Below, piece after piece: positions 12,771-23,713 of a stretch of DNA of 36,214 bases. The DNA is from Smittium culicis (lineage: Eukaryota; Kickxellomycota; Harpellomycetes; Harpellales; Legeriomycetaceae). The position numbers were made by a program, and so were the translations under genes. The first letter of the stretch is position 1. Every line of letters starts with the position of its first letter. The notes below the pieces were generated by a model. That model was not told the origin of the DNA. It did no database searches and saw only the letters and a list, made by a program, of their open reading frames with translations. Where the stretch lies: assembly GCA_001970855.1 (NCBI GenBank), contig LSSN01001702.1, positions 1-36,214 on the forward strand. Reading direction: 5' to 3'.

Positions 12771-15020
12771 CTCTATCTAAGGAGTGATATTAGAGTGCTA
12801 GTTCACGAAAATGAAAGATACAGAATTTTAATAATAATAAAATAAACACTAAAATTATTTCCCAATATATATTATATATAAATCCACTATTTCTGGGGAT
12901 TTCATTTAAATTTACGGCGTTCGTTATGTGTAAAAAAGAAAATTGATAGCTTATTTTGAAGATTAAATCTAGATACTTTAATGATGAGACGCTGATACTC
13001 GACATGAATTCCAAAAACATAATGTGATAGCCTTTATATTTCAAAAAAGCAAAATAACTTTCCATAAAAAGCGTTTTTTATTATTTTGCTATGTGGACGC
13101 CTAGTTTGGGATAAAATTCTTTGTAGGACTTGTATAGCTATCAAAATAATTACGATAACTATTATGTTTTGACTATTTCTTTTAAGGAGACCACGTCAAT
13201 AGTCCTGCTAATTTGATGTAGATTGACTAGACAGCAACTAAAAATTCATAATTACGTTTACTACAATTTTTTATTCTTATTTCATATTATTAGCCTATTA
13301 TTATGCATTTTTATTAAAATGACTAGTAGTATGATAAATTATAATTTGAATCGCCAGTATGCACAATCTTACTCGCTAAAAATAAGAAAAAAAATATTTT
13401 AGTCATATGCTTTTGTAAAAGAAATAATAAAATTAATAATATCACGTATGCATCTCTATTTATTAATATACTTTTATACTTTTTATATTATATTTTCAAT
13501 TTTGGTAAGCATATAGCTATTTTGAATAGGTTCATTTTTTGAAAATATAGAATTTGTAGTTCAAAAATTTAAAATAAATTTACTTCGGTTCAGACATTTT
13601 TATATGTTTATATCTAAATTGAGTTTTACAACAGATGATACAAAACGTAAAATAGCTCATCATTAATAAAATTAATTAAATATAGTAGCTATTTAAAATC
13701 AAATCTCAGTGATAAAAGTTCAATAAGTTATATTGTATATTTATTATAATTTTCACCACTTAGAATCTATTAGATATTTTCTAAATTATTAATAAACAAT
13801 AAAAAATGTATGAACTGCTATAAAATCATTAGATATTCTTCAAATTCAGCCTAATATATACAATAGAAATTAAGATTTAAATCAGTAATATAATTCGATC
13901 AGAATTCTTATAAATGAACTAAGCTTTAAAGAAAATTTAAATTATAAATATAATATATTTATATTTTAGAATAATAGCTGTAGAATTTGACCTTGGAATT
14001 TTTAAAATTTCTATAATTGTCAATTAAAAAAAATAATTAATTTACTTGTAAACAATATTACTTCATTAAATTAAAATTTAAATATTTTTATTTATCTTTT
14101 ATACTAGCACTTCTATATTTTTATTATATGAATAAATTATCTCAATTAATTGAGTCAAACACATTTAACAAGTCATTTAAATTTCATTTTAAGCAATGAA
14201 TGAGGATTATTATACTAGTGTCGGGAAGAATTTTTTTTTCGTATTTTTTACATTGATATGAATGCGATTCGCTTTTTTTCCTCTATAAACGATGATAAGA
14301 TCTAAGTAAATTCTAATGATTAGAATAAATATATCAAATTTATAAAAAATAAATAAAAAATGAATATTTTGATGGCTTATTAGTTGAAAAGTCAACTTTT
14401 GACAATCTAATATAAAAAATAGTTAAAAATCTACTGCTCTGTGAGATTCTAATTATATAATACTTGATAAAAGTCATTGTTTAAAATTTTATTAATAAAT
14501 TAGGGTCACCTTTGTTCATTTTATCCTTTCATTAACTAAATATCGTAACTAAGTATACACTTTGTGACACTACTGAGATTTTAAATACGTTTTATGAATA
14601 GCTTAGTATATATTTTTATATGGTTAACCCAAGCTTAGATAATATTTTATCTCAGTTTTTAATATCATATATGTTATCTTGGGATGTAGTAATAAAGAAT
14701 AACTTAAGATTAAAATATAAACTAGATTTTGAATATAAAATACATTAAAGATAAATTTTACATTTTTCAATGCATATATCAGCTATAAAACCAGCCCCAA
14801 AGCAAACTGCTTTTAAAAAAGAGATAACTTGTAATATTCAATCATTATGCTCAATCAGGATCATTAAACAGTATGAATCTATATTATGATTTTACTTGGT
14901 TATATACATTTTTACAATATTTTTTTATTTCAGAGAGTTTATTAAACATAATTTAAAAGTATACAAAAAAAAAATTAAAATATATATATAAAGTTATAAA
15001 AATATTATGAAAATAATTTT

Positions 15021-15239
15021 TCAACCGACTCCACACCGCTGATCAAGCAGATCCATACCCACTTGGAATTGATTCAAGGGGGCTGGTAAGTTGCTTATAC
15101 TTTGCTGTATAAGCACTCTGTTTACGCGGATGTCGTTCAAAAATTTAGCTGTTTCCAGCTCAAAATTCTGATCAGCTGTGCCAGCTTGAAGCTGGCTAAA
15201 AGATTTTTTAGAACCCCCCCCCCCCCCAAGGTGTATCAT
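15021..15239 (-). mobile_element. 3' tail of a transposon-encoded protein, copy 2
   Basis: The frame is open through a G14 run (C14 at 15214-15227 on the plus strand) and then encodes a segment containing SQLQAGTADQNFELETAKFL, ending in CGVG and TGA. It matches copy 1 at 1-215 with no indel across the aligned coding part, and similarity continues into the A/T-rich tail after the stop. The hairpins seen in copy 1 are also present. In the longest one the outermost A-T pair of copy 1 is a G-C pair here. The ATG at 15239 lies outside the aligned part, so I treat this as an element fragment and not as an independent gene. Confidence 0.55.
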
Positions 15240-15488
15240 TTTTAGAATTGATTCTTAGATGATTTAAAAGCAATTAAAAAGAATTAAATTATTCATACAT
15301 TCGTGAAAGAAATCAATATCTGTTTGAAAATTATTATAATTAAATTTGGCATTTTTTCATTTTAGTATGAACTTTCCTATTTCTATTTAATAGTATATTA
15401 GTAAATAGATACTATTATAATTCAATTTAGTTCTGTTTATTAATCATTATTTTAATTTGATATTGTTTTCAAAAATATAAAGTTGGGT

Positions 15489-15989
15489 CTATTGGCTTAT
15501 AAAAGCGATTATTAAGGTTAGAATAGCGTAATGATAAAAAAGGTTTTTTTTTGACGTTACTGAGCTTGAGTCTGCACTTCGCTTAGCAGTAGCATTTCCA
15601 TCATCTCTGCTGATAGAGAATATTGAGTTGTAAACATCTGAAGTGTTTATAGGAGAATTTGAACTGAAGCTCCCGTCTATATTATCAAGCTGATATTTTG
15701 ATTTTAAGGCATCTAACTTCCCGTTGGAAACGCAATCCTTATCTGCTTGAATTTCGGCATTTTTTCTCGACTCTTCCTTATCGGGGTCATTTAAGCATCT
15801 ATCAAAGCACCTCAGAAGTTCTTTGGACCAGGCACAAAGGCAGTTATAGTCGTCTTTGCTAAGACAAGTCGTTGCTTTCTTCGTATTCATGGTCTGTATG
15901 CATGTTTTAAACTGTTCTTCCTGCTCGCATGCAGAGTATACATTTGATAATAAAATAAATATAAGCGGTAATATAAATATAAATTTCAT
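15489..15989 (-). CDS. Secreted 8-cysteine protein with probable GPI anchor (paralogue 1)
   Basis: The product has 166 residues. Residues 1-19 form a signal peptide (MKFIFILPLIFILLSNVYS). The mature part starts with an 8-cysteine domain spaced C-x8-C-x11-C-x7-C-x-C-x8-C-x3-C-x20-C. A Ser/Asn/Thr-rich linker follows, and then a hydrophobic C-terminal tail (LFYHYAILTLIIAFISQ) after small residues, as expected for a GPI attachment signal. It should sit on the outer face of the plasma membrane or in the cell wall. The neighbouring gene at 16422-17120 has the same architecture and almost the same cysteine spacing, so the two arose by tandem duplication. It is not a canonical CFEM domain by spacing, although small Cys-rich GPI proteins of that kind are the closest known type. 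No intron is evident. Its molecular function is unknown. Confidence 0.8.
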   Translation of the reverse strand: MKFIFILPLIFILLSNVYSACEQEEQFKTCIQTMNTKKATTCLSKDDYNCLCAWSKELLRCFDRCLNDPDKEESRKNAEIQADKDCVSNGKLDALKSKYQLDNIDGSFSSNSPINTSDVYNSIFSISRDDGNATAKRSADSSSVTSKKNLFYHYAILTLIIAFISQ

Positions 15990-16421
15990 AATTTAAAATT
16001 GAAAATTTTTATCGATGAATTTTTAATATAGGCTTATAAATGTATAAATACTTATTAAAGAGAGAATATAAATTGATATTTTTGGCGTTTCTTTTTATTA
16101 TTTTTTGGAAACTTGCCTTTATAATTATAAAACTATTTTAATAAATTTACGGCAAATCATTTCCTAAAATTATGAAAGCTAATTTTTTTATTTCTAATAT
16201 GGTTTATCTTTATTATTTGATTGATTAATATTTTAATTGTTTAAAAAATAAGCTAATTCACACAAAGGGTGTTTTTAATTTAAAAAGTTATTTATATAGG
16301 TATTAAACTTATTTATTATTAGCTTAATAAGTGGGTGGATAATAATTAATAGTTGTAAAAAAATGTACATTGATAAAATAAAACAAAGCGCTTGAAAAGA
16401 ATGCTACCATTTTTTTTTTGC
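15990..16421. other. Intergenic spacer between the two GPI-protein genes
   Basis: These 432 AT-rich bases should hold the promoter of paralogue 1 and the 3' end of paralogue 2. I see no further gene or distinctive motif. Confidence 0.5.
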
Positions 16422-17120
16422 TTAAATGAAAAGTGAGGTTAAACCAATGAATGAAATAGCTGCCAATGTCGAAAGAATGCTGTTTTTGTTGATTGAGCTA
16501 TCTGAGCTCTTAGACTCAGAAATTGCCTTTTCGTTTTTGGAGTAGTTATTTGATCCTTGGCTAGAGCTGGCTTGTGGTGCACTATTACCTTTTACTGAAA
16601 CATTGCTTCCTATTTTACCATCTTCAACTTGGTTATTGGTGTTAAGCTTATAGTCATCTGATACTCGAGTAGACTGTGGTGGGCTTTGGATAAATGCTTG
16701 CCCATCATCAATTTTGTCGTTATTACTGTTTTTATTATTTTTTGAAGAGTCTACATTTGTTGGTTTTGGATATCCACTACTAGTAGGAGCTTTAGCAGTA
16801 GCAGGTACTTGTGATTTTACTGCGGTTGCTTCAATAGCTTTTTTCAACGCATCGGCTTTTGAGCATGCTAAGGTTCTTTGCTGTATAACCAGTTTGTAGC
16901 TATCAACTTTTGTCAAATCCTCGCTACAAACGCTGTAGCAAGTAGCTATCTGATCGTACCAGTAGCATTGGCATGAGTAATCATTCATGTCACATCTTTG
17001 GTCCATCATTGTATTTTGGCGTTCAATACATTCATTAAATACAGGTTGGGCATCGCATGTAGTGTAAATGTTTGCAGCAGAAGCACTGAGAGCGAAAGTG
17101 AATACAGCAAGGAGTTTCAT
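16422..17120 (-). CDS. Secreted 8-cysteine protein with probable GPI anchor (paralogue 2)
   Basis: The product has 232 residues. A 15-residue signal peptide (MKLLAVFTFALSASA) precedes an 8-cysteine domain spaced C-x8-C-x11-C-x6-C-x-C-x8-C-x3-C-x20-C, one residue different from its neighbour. The linker of about 110 residues is low-complexity and rich in Ser, Asn, Lys and Gln, and could be O-glycosylated. The C-terminus (ILSTLAAISFIGLTSLFI) is hydrophobic after Ser/Asn, fitting a GPI signal. The linker is much longer than in paralogue 1, so the cysteine domain is under constraint while the stalk has changed in length. The start is supported by an A-rich context (AAATAAAATG). It is likely a cell-surface protein. 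The binding partner is unknown. Confidence 0.8.
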   Translation of the reverse strand: MKLLAVFTFALSASAANIYTTCDAQPVFNECIERQNTMMDQRCDMNDYSCQCYWYDQIATCYSVCSEDLTKVDSYKLVIQQRTLACSKADALKKAIEATAVKSQVPATAKAPTSSGYPKPTNVDSSKNNKNSNNDKIDDGQAFIQSPPQSTRVSDDYKLNTNNQVEDGKIGSNVSVKGNSAPQASSSQGSNNYSKNEKAISESKSSDSSINKNSILSTLAAISFIGLTSLFI

Positions 17121-19478
17121 TTTATTTACTTTAGTTTTTTTTTCTTTTTCAAAATGTGGTTTGATTAGTACTTGATAAAACTATTTACAATGATTAATTT
17201 AGAAATGGAAATAATTGACTATTTATATGTTATTCTTGAAATTTGTAGTCAATTCTTATGATACTTTCCAATTTATAAAGTTTAGTATAATGGTCGAATA
17301 ATATCTTGCGAAGAGAAAAAAAAAAGATATATTATATATTATCATTTATGCGAAATCAAATAATTTTTAGCTTTAATAATGTATAGTATAAGAAAACCTA
17401 GTGTATATTAAATTCTTAAGGAGAAAATTTATTAATTTAATTTAATAAATTAAACTCTGAAACATTTTGTAATATATTAAAACTTGAATTAATACGATAT
17501 TAAATATGCACCGACAAATAGTAATTATTGATTAGCCCAGTATAACTCTAACAATTGGCCAACCTTCTTTTCTTTGAGTGTGCTATTGGTTTAGCTTATT
17601 TCTGAAAGCTACTCGTCAGCTATTATCTGTAAGCGCTATGTAATTTATCTCATTGAGGCGTAGGTATTTTACTGAAGCGATATGTTTTGATTTATTCATT
17701 ACTGGTTATTCTGTATATTAATATTTACATTTTTTAAATATTTATTAGAAAAATTAGCTATAAAATAGAAATACAATTCTATCAAATCGAAAATATAAAA
17801 AATGGGTTTATTACTGGTAAATTTTATGGAGAATATGATAATAAGTTGTAATAGTGATAAATATATACTAGTTACCTTTATTGATTAATTTTCAATAATT
17901 ACTTTAAAACATTATATACAATGTATAATAATTAAAGTAAATTGATAAATATTTTTAGAAATTAACATTTTTTCACAACTTAGCCTTTAATTTTTAACCA
18001 AGTTATTTCCTATTATGTCCTCTCCCGCATAAAATTTTTTAGATAAATCCATAGAAAAGCTTTAATTCTAATTATTCAATCTAAGCAAATAATAAGATAA
18101 GAAAAATCTATTTTTTTTAACATTAATATATCGCGATGACTTTTATTCAGTTCCAATCAACAAATAATATTTTAATACAATTTCTTGTTTGGGAACAACT
18201 AACTACTGCCTATTGGAAAGGGCGTTCAAGTTCCAGCTTTAATCAATCTCTTCAGCAGTTGTGACTGAACTAGTACTTATCTGTATAATACTGGTGGGCG
18301 AACATAAGTATAACTTTTTTTACTTGTGGATTAATGAATTCTTAAGCCATGTTCATGTTTTTATATTTCTTTTGTTAATAATACCTGGCTTTAAATCAAA
18401 ACAATGCTATTATTAATCAGGTCCTGTACCTAGTTTCATGTTTTTTTAAATATTTTAAATTTGGTCAAAGTTGTTTTAATTTTCATATAGGTTAATTCAA
18501 AACATTATTTATGCTGTAGATAGGAGATTAAAATTTTATGTTTAGATTAGTTATCGAGTTTTTAAAGAGTCATTTAAAGAAGTTTTTCTAATTTTATTAA
18601 TCCAAATGTATTAAAGACTTATCGTTACAAGTCTATAATTAAAGTTTATATGAATTATTTTTTAGCTAATAATTCAGATACATTTAGCATGCATTAAACT
18701 ATGTGATTTATGAAGATATCTATTTTTAAAGATACGTAGGCAGCGAAATAAAATTATTAATAAAACAAAAGCAGATAGTACTCAACTTGAACCAAAAGTA
18801 TAAGAGAATTCTTAGATTAAAAAACAAAAGCTTTTATTATTTCTATTTCTAATAATCTAAACTTTAAAACTTGTATTTGCAAATGAACGTTTATAATAGC
18901 CATAAGCAGTTTTATGTGATTTAGAACCGCTACCTTTATTAATTACTGGCCATCGAATTTTCCATAGGGTCAGTTCTTGGTGAAACTAATGACGTTAAAC
19001 AGAAATAAAATACTTTAAACTGTAATCCAACACAAGTTCGTCTATTAGCTATTGTGAATTTGGATGAGTTGTTATACCAGGGATACCGAAATAACTACAT
19101 AAAATGCAGCTCAGGCCTTTTAAAAGCAACCGATTAAAAAATGATGATATATGGACTAAGTTGATAAAAAAAGCAAATTTAGCAGCAGATAAAATATAAA
19201 AAGTATTTTACATGGTTAATAATTAAGTAATTTTATTCATTTAGTTATAAACAATATGCATATCTAAGAAAAATACAGACTTATAAACATAGATATAATT
19301 ATTTACGCGCGGGGTTAAAATAAATATCCAAAATACAGTATAAACATTCTAATGACATGACTTGAATAGAAAAAAAATAGGGTATGGGTAATGATGAGTG
19401 AATCAAAGATGGGAAATACCAACATCTCAGTAAATATAAAAGTTAAAAAATAAGAGTGTAAAAAAAAAAAGTCTCTGG
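17121..19478. other. Intergenic region of about 2.4 kb without a supported gene
   Basis: Most of it is plain AT-rich sequence. Two stretches with more G+C, near 18205-18310 and 18890-19110, look like old coding or mobile sequence. Read on the minus strand, the second gives GIPGITTHPNSQ and, further on, LTLWKIRWPVINKGSGSK, interrupted by stops. I could not assign either to a family. Confidence 0.4.
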
Positions 19479-20835
19479 CTAATTTGCAGGCCATGCAAAA
19501 CCAAAAGAGCTAGGTCTATTATTTCCGCTTGGATTAGAGTCAGAAAGGGGCAAGCTCGATAATGAGAAGGCATTAGAAAAGCTGTTATGGGCTTGTGATT
19601 TAGAAATTAGAAAAGACGAGTTATAATTTTCAGTCATCCAGCCTAGCTGCTGGCTAAATGCTAAGATTGGAGCTGAGAACATGTCAGTAATTCTGCATGA
19701 AACTGAAAACTCTGATAAGCTTTTTCCCCAGGAAGAGACCATATCTTGGCCAAGAACGTGGCCGTTCTCGATCCATTGAAAAGTTGCAGTAATAGCTCTT
19801 AACCAAGCGTTAGACATATATTTCAGTGAATCTGTTCTTATCTGGTTATATGAAGGGTTATCCCAAGTGGGCATTCTGCATACTATGCCAGTTGCATAGT
19901 TTAACAATTCAAACCATTCAGAAGGATGTGTAACAATTTGTGTAAAGGAGGGGTGGTGAGAGCCACCAGGAAGCTCAACGAGACCGCCTTGGCAGAAGTG
20001 ATCTACATACATCACGATAGTGTTATGAAGCTCTTCAAGGGCGGGTTTTAGTCTATTATAAGTGTATTCGTTGTATACTGGGCCAGCCTTTGTGTAAGGA
20101 ACAGAGTTTTGCATTATAGATTCCAATCTTTGAAGCTGTGAACAAGCAGAGGCGATGGTTGGGGTCGGAAGCGATTCTCTAAGATCTTTCTCTAAATGGC
20201 GATTCTTTTCTACTAGCTTAAGCAATACTATAAGTAAGTCCTTCTTTTCCAAAGGCTCTAAGAGTTTGTCCAAATTGATCCCTTGAGGGGAGGAGCTAGA
20301 AGTTTTTGATCTTTTTTTACTGGGGGATTTTTGTAAGCTAGGCATTTCGCTAGAATGATAATCCTGAGAAATCTCATAGACTGAAGAATTTTTTTCAGGA
20401 GAGAAAGAGCGATCAGAAGGAAAAAAGCTGGAAGTGTGGCGATTTATTTTCGAGGTACTTAATAGCTTGCGTTCAAATGATCTTTTTGGCTTTGAGATTT
20501 CGGGTGAATGATTGTTAGACATGTATTCATCTTCGAAACTCATTTTTCTTTTATTATCTATTAAAAGCAAAGAAAAAAAGTTTGATAAATAATGAACTAA
20601 GAATTTTATAGTTATAAAATTAAGAAAGTAAAATACCTTGTTTAGAGGAATCTAAAGAGATTGAGTTAGAAAACTGATTTTGTGGGGTGCTAAATGGATT
20701 ACACGGATTTGCGAAACCAGATATTGGTGTCAGACCAGCACCCCATTTAGGGGCTAAAGAAGAGCCAAATCCATTAATAGAATTGGGGGTGTTTGATTTG
20801 CTAAAAGTAGAAATTTCGTTTATGGGATTTTGCAT
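19479..20835 (-). CDS. STS1: Tethering factor for nuclear proteasome, STS1/Cut8 family
   Basis: Cut8/Sts1 anchors 26S proteasomes in the nucleus and is needed for turnover of nuclear proteins. Exons 20835-20637 and 20557-19479 join in frame (GT..AG intron of 79 bases) to give 425 residues. The N-terminal third is disordered and contains basic patches (NKRK, KPKRSFERK, SPSKKRSK) that would serve as nuclear localisation and proteasome-binding segments. The Cut8 helical domain runs from about residue 162 (LDKLLEPLEKKDLLIVLLKL) through LPTPTIASACSQLQRLE, YNRLKPALEELHNTI, HPSEWFELLNYATGIVCRMP and the NAWLRAITATFQWIENG block, and ends near QQLGWM. The start is uncertain. I chose the first ATG in exon 1, but the frame stays open 33 codons further upstream to a TAG at 20937-20935 and could belong to a longer exon. 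Confidence 0.85.
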
Positions 20836-22034
20836 TTTTTTTAAAATGCAGGATAAAAGGGCAAATGATGTAAGCGAATATCGATTGGGAAGGGCAGATT
20901 TAACAGGGGACAAATACTTAGATGATCGGAACCGCTATATACTGATAAAAGTCTACTAGTAATACTATAATTATAATAAATGTAAAAAGTGAAGGTTTAA
21001 AATTATAGACATAAAATATTCATACTCTAAGAAGATATGAGGCTTGTGAAAAAGGATATTAGATAAATAACTATACTTTAAAAAAAGCTAAACTTATTAG
21101 AGGCAACTTTATTTTATAAAAATGAAAAAAAAAAATCTTTCATGCGTATCGCCCATAAAAAAAGAGCCAATATTCCCTTAGCATCTATTGGCTATTCATT
21201 CCATCTGTGACCTCAGTAGCCCCACCTGATACGCCAGATTCTAATACAGGTATTAAATGCGTATTACTGAATAGCTATTGGTCATAACTTCATTGGAGAT
21301 TTCCTTCTCTGCCAATCCCTAGACAAACATGTATATTTATTACACGAATAGTATCTTAATCCACGCAATTTAAGCATCTGTGTTAATGGTGCAGCTATTG
21401 GATACTTATCTCTTTACGAATTATTTATAAACCCGAACTTTGGTTCCTCATCCAACTACAGAAAAAACATCAGGCTCTTATCCAACTAATAAAAAAACAT
21501 TAGGTTCTTATCCAACTAATAAAAAAATATACAGGCTCTTCACCAACTATATACTATAATGTTTTGCTGCCAAAAATATGTAAGAAATAGAGTAAAATAC
21601 GCCCAAGATTCTCAATCAGCTCTAAAAATTAAACAGAATTGGCTGATATCCACTGCCAAACACCGCTAAGAATGAAAAAAATATACTAAATATTATGTTG
21701 AAGGCCACTCACCACCTCAATAAATACTGTGGTATAAATTAATTTTTTACTAGATTGACTTAGTGTATAATCAGTATTTAGTGAGCTCGCCTTTGTAATT
21801 ATCCACTACCCAATAAACTATAAGCCTTATTAAAACCATTTTTAATTTACACCCCAGTTCATACATTTACTTAAATCTCTGATACCTATTACTATTTACC
21901 TGTCTGGTGTTAAGACAGTTAAACTTAGTTTAAAATCATAATTGGATAAACCAATTTCCCCCTATTATTTATTGGGTATAGTATATTTCAAATCCAATAA
22001 ATTTTTAATATTCCAGATTAGTATTTCTACCATC
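20836..22034. other. Region upstream of STS1 with relics and no supported gene
   Basis: Minus-strand bases between about 21255 and 21179 read SNTHLIPVLESGVSGGATEV with a short extension and a stop, which looks like the tail of an old coding sequence. An 8-bp hairpin (AGCCAATA..TATTGGCT) lies at about 21167-21195. The remainder is low-complexity, with the tandem repeat at 21443-21551 listed separately. Confidence 0.35.
21443..21551. repeat. About 30-bp tandem repeat, 3.5 degenerate copies
   Basis: Units of 30-31 bases each start with GGYTCYT, contain CCAACTA, and continue with an A-rich run and CAT. The copies differ by point changes and the last is partial. Confidence 0.8.
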
Positions 22035-22227
22035 ATATGGGATGTTCTTAGTGGAAGAGGTGCTTTTTTTTCAAGAAATTCTTTTTGCTTATTTTAATTA
22101 GGTAAAGATATTGGGTGTATCAGAAAACCTTCTGATGATAAACTCTAAAAAGGTTTAAAAACATAAGTAATGCTGCAAAGAAAAACTTGATAGGAAAAGC
22201 TCTGCACCTCGAAATAATCTCCCATAT
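22035..22227. mobile_element. Possible 193-bp MITE ending in ATATGGGA
   Basis: The left end begins ATATGGGATGTTCTTAGTGG and the right end, read on the minus strand, begins ATATGGGAGATTATTTCGAG. Both go on to a GAGGTG/GAGCTTTT block, so they form imperfect inverted ends. The right end is the same motif as the repeats at 11006, 12406 and 35773. No clear target duplication is visible. Confidence 0.4.
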
Positions 22228-22488
22228 GGGGATTCTTAACGACGAAAACACTTTTATGTATAAAGTTACGCTTAATGAAAAATTGTATTTAATTAATATT
22301 TATTTGGTATCCAATAATAAAATCTGCTTTTTTTTAGCAAAGAATGCTTTTAAAATGAAATAAATAAATAGAAAAATCATATCTACTTTCAATTCAACTA
22401 TAGTGTTTATAATTTTAATATATTCGTTCCAATAGCTTTAAGCTGCAAATAAGTGCTTTCTTAGTTCAGAATCACCCACACTACTTAT

Positions 22489-22705
22489 CCCTTTCATGGG
22501 CCAACACTCATAACCCTTTCAGGGGCGGTTGGCTTTTTTTGAAATACAAAAATTATCCAATCAAACGGCAATATGACAAATTATATAAGATAATTTAATA
22601 AGTTATTGGCTAATAAAATAAATATATCCAATAACTATTAAATATCTTATGGCTTATCCAATTATGATTTTTTAATAATTTTAAGGGAGTTGGCCCCAGA
22701 AAAGG
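22489..22705. mobile_element. piggyBac-like MITE, 217 bp, degenerate
   Basis: The left end CCCTTTCATGGGCCAACAC matches the right end read on the minus strand, CCTTTTCTGGGGCCAACTC, at most of 19 positions. Flanks are TTAT and TCAA, one base away from TTAA. A second terminus (CCCTTTCAGGGGCGGTTGGC) lies just inside the left end at about 22514 and matches the element at 31795, so one element may have inserted next to or into another. Confidence 0.5.
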
Positions 22706-23266
22706 TCAAACTAATTTAAAAATCATAATTGGATTGATCAATTAATAATCATTTTTTATTGGCCACATTAATATAAATAGCCAATAAAAAATCACTATTC
22801 TTAACTGATTCATCAGTCCATCACTTGGTTTGATAATTTTGGTAGTTAAAAAGAAAACCGCCCTATTAAATTGCACCAAAAAGAGATAGGTTTTAATCTT
22901 TTAAAAAAGAAAAAAAATGTGCAGCCCAAATAAATTATTTATTTAGAAAACTATAGTTTATCTTCTTTTTTTTTTGCCAATCTGTAGATAGTGCCTTGCA
23001 TGCTATTTTTATAGTTAAAAAGCCTTTAAAATAGCGAATTACCATGTATGAGGGCATTTAGCTCAAAATGGAGTAAAAATACAGGTTGGTTTCTCAAAGG
23101 CTTTACTGTAAATACTACATCAAATTTACTAATAAATAAATCGTTAAATACTCATAAGGAAATTTTTTTTTATAATTTTATAGATTTTAACAAACTATTT
23201 AATTTGGTTTACTGGTAGATAATGCTTTTTTTTTTATTATGATAATATCTTTAAACTGAATATTTA

Positions 23267-23293
23267 AAAACTCCACTTTTTTAGAGTTTTTTA
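23267..23293. other. Perfect 8-bp hairpin
   Basis: AAAAACTC and GAGTTTTT are separated by about 10 bases. There is no gene nearby, so a role is not evident. Confidence 0.4.
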
Positions 23294-23666
23294 TCGATAT
23301 AGATATGAAAAAAACTCACTACATTTTCCACGGTGTTAAAATAATAGTAATAAATTACAGCTATCAACTATTTTGGTATAATTATTAATGCTATAAGTTT
23401 AAAATTTTGTACTATAACATTTAATCTTTTTATATGATATGATTTAAGTAAAATAATATATGTATTAACGTATTACTAAACCCGTTTTTATATAGAAATT
23501 TGTGAAATGTGTAATGATAGCAACTTGTAGTAAGTATAAAATAAACTTTAATTTTCATACTTCCTAGCAACAGCTGAACGCTAAAATCTTGAATGCTAAA
23601 AAGACGATTATCTGAGTATCTAATATTGTGATTTCATTGGGCAATCTTTTTATCATTTTGGTATAT

Positions 23667-23713
23667 CCTTTTCACGGGTAATATACTATTTTTGATCTAC
23701 CAAATATAGCCAA
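23667..23713 (+). mobile_element. Fragment of the TTAA-MITE left end
   Basis: CCTTTTCACGGGTAATATAC, a TATTTTTGAT block, ACCAAATATAGCC and AAC follow the order of the left end at 25976. I could not find the partner end. Confidence 0.4.

Larger units (their letters stand above)
9667..15020. other. Gene-free AT-rich region of about 5.3 kb with simple repeats
   Basis: I find no ORF with recognisable family motifs, no tRNA and no convincing exon chain. What can be named is listed separately: a TA microsatellite, a 9-bp minisatellite, an 8-bp minisatellite and two inverted copies of the ATGGGAGATTATTT motif. The start of the region should contain the MED14 promoter. A TCCTTTCAGG at about 9925 resembles the MITE terminus, but I find no partner for it. 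Confidence 0.6.

Noticed and set aside
12790..13065. 91-codon minus-strand frame with hydrophobic residues
   Set aside because: The composition (F, I, L, Y, N, K) is what random AT-rich DNA gives. No domain, no intron partners and no promoter context.
14210..14395. 61-codon minus-strand frame
   Set aside because: Low-complexity AT translation with no supporting features.
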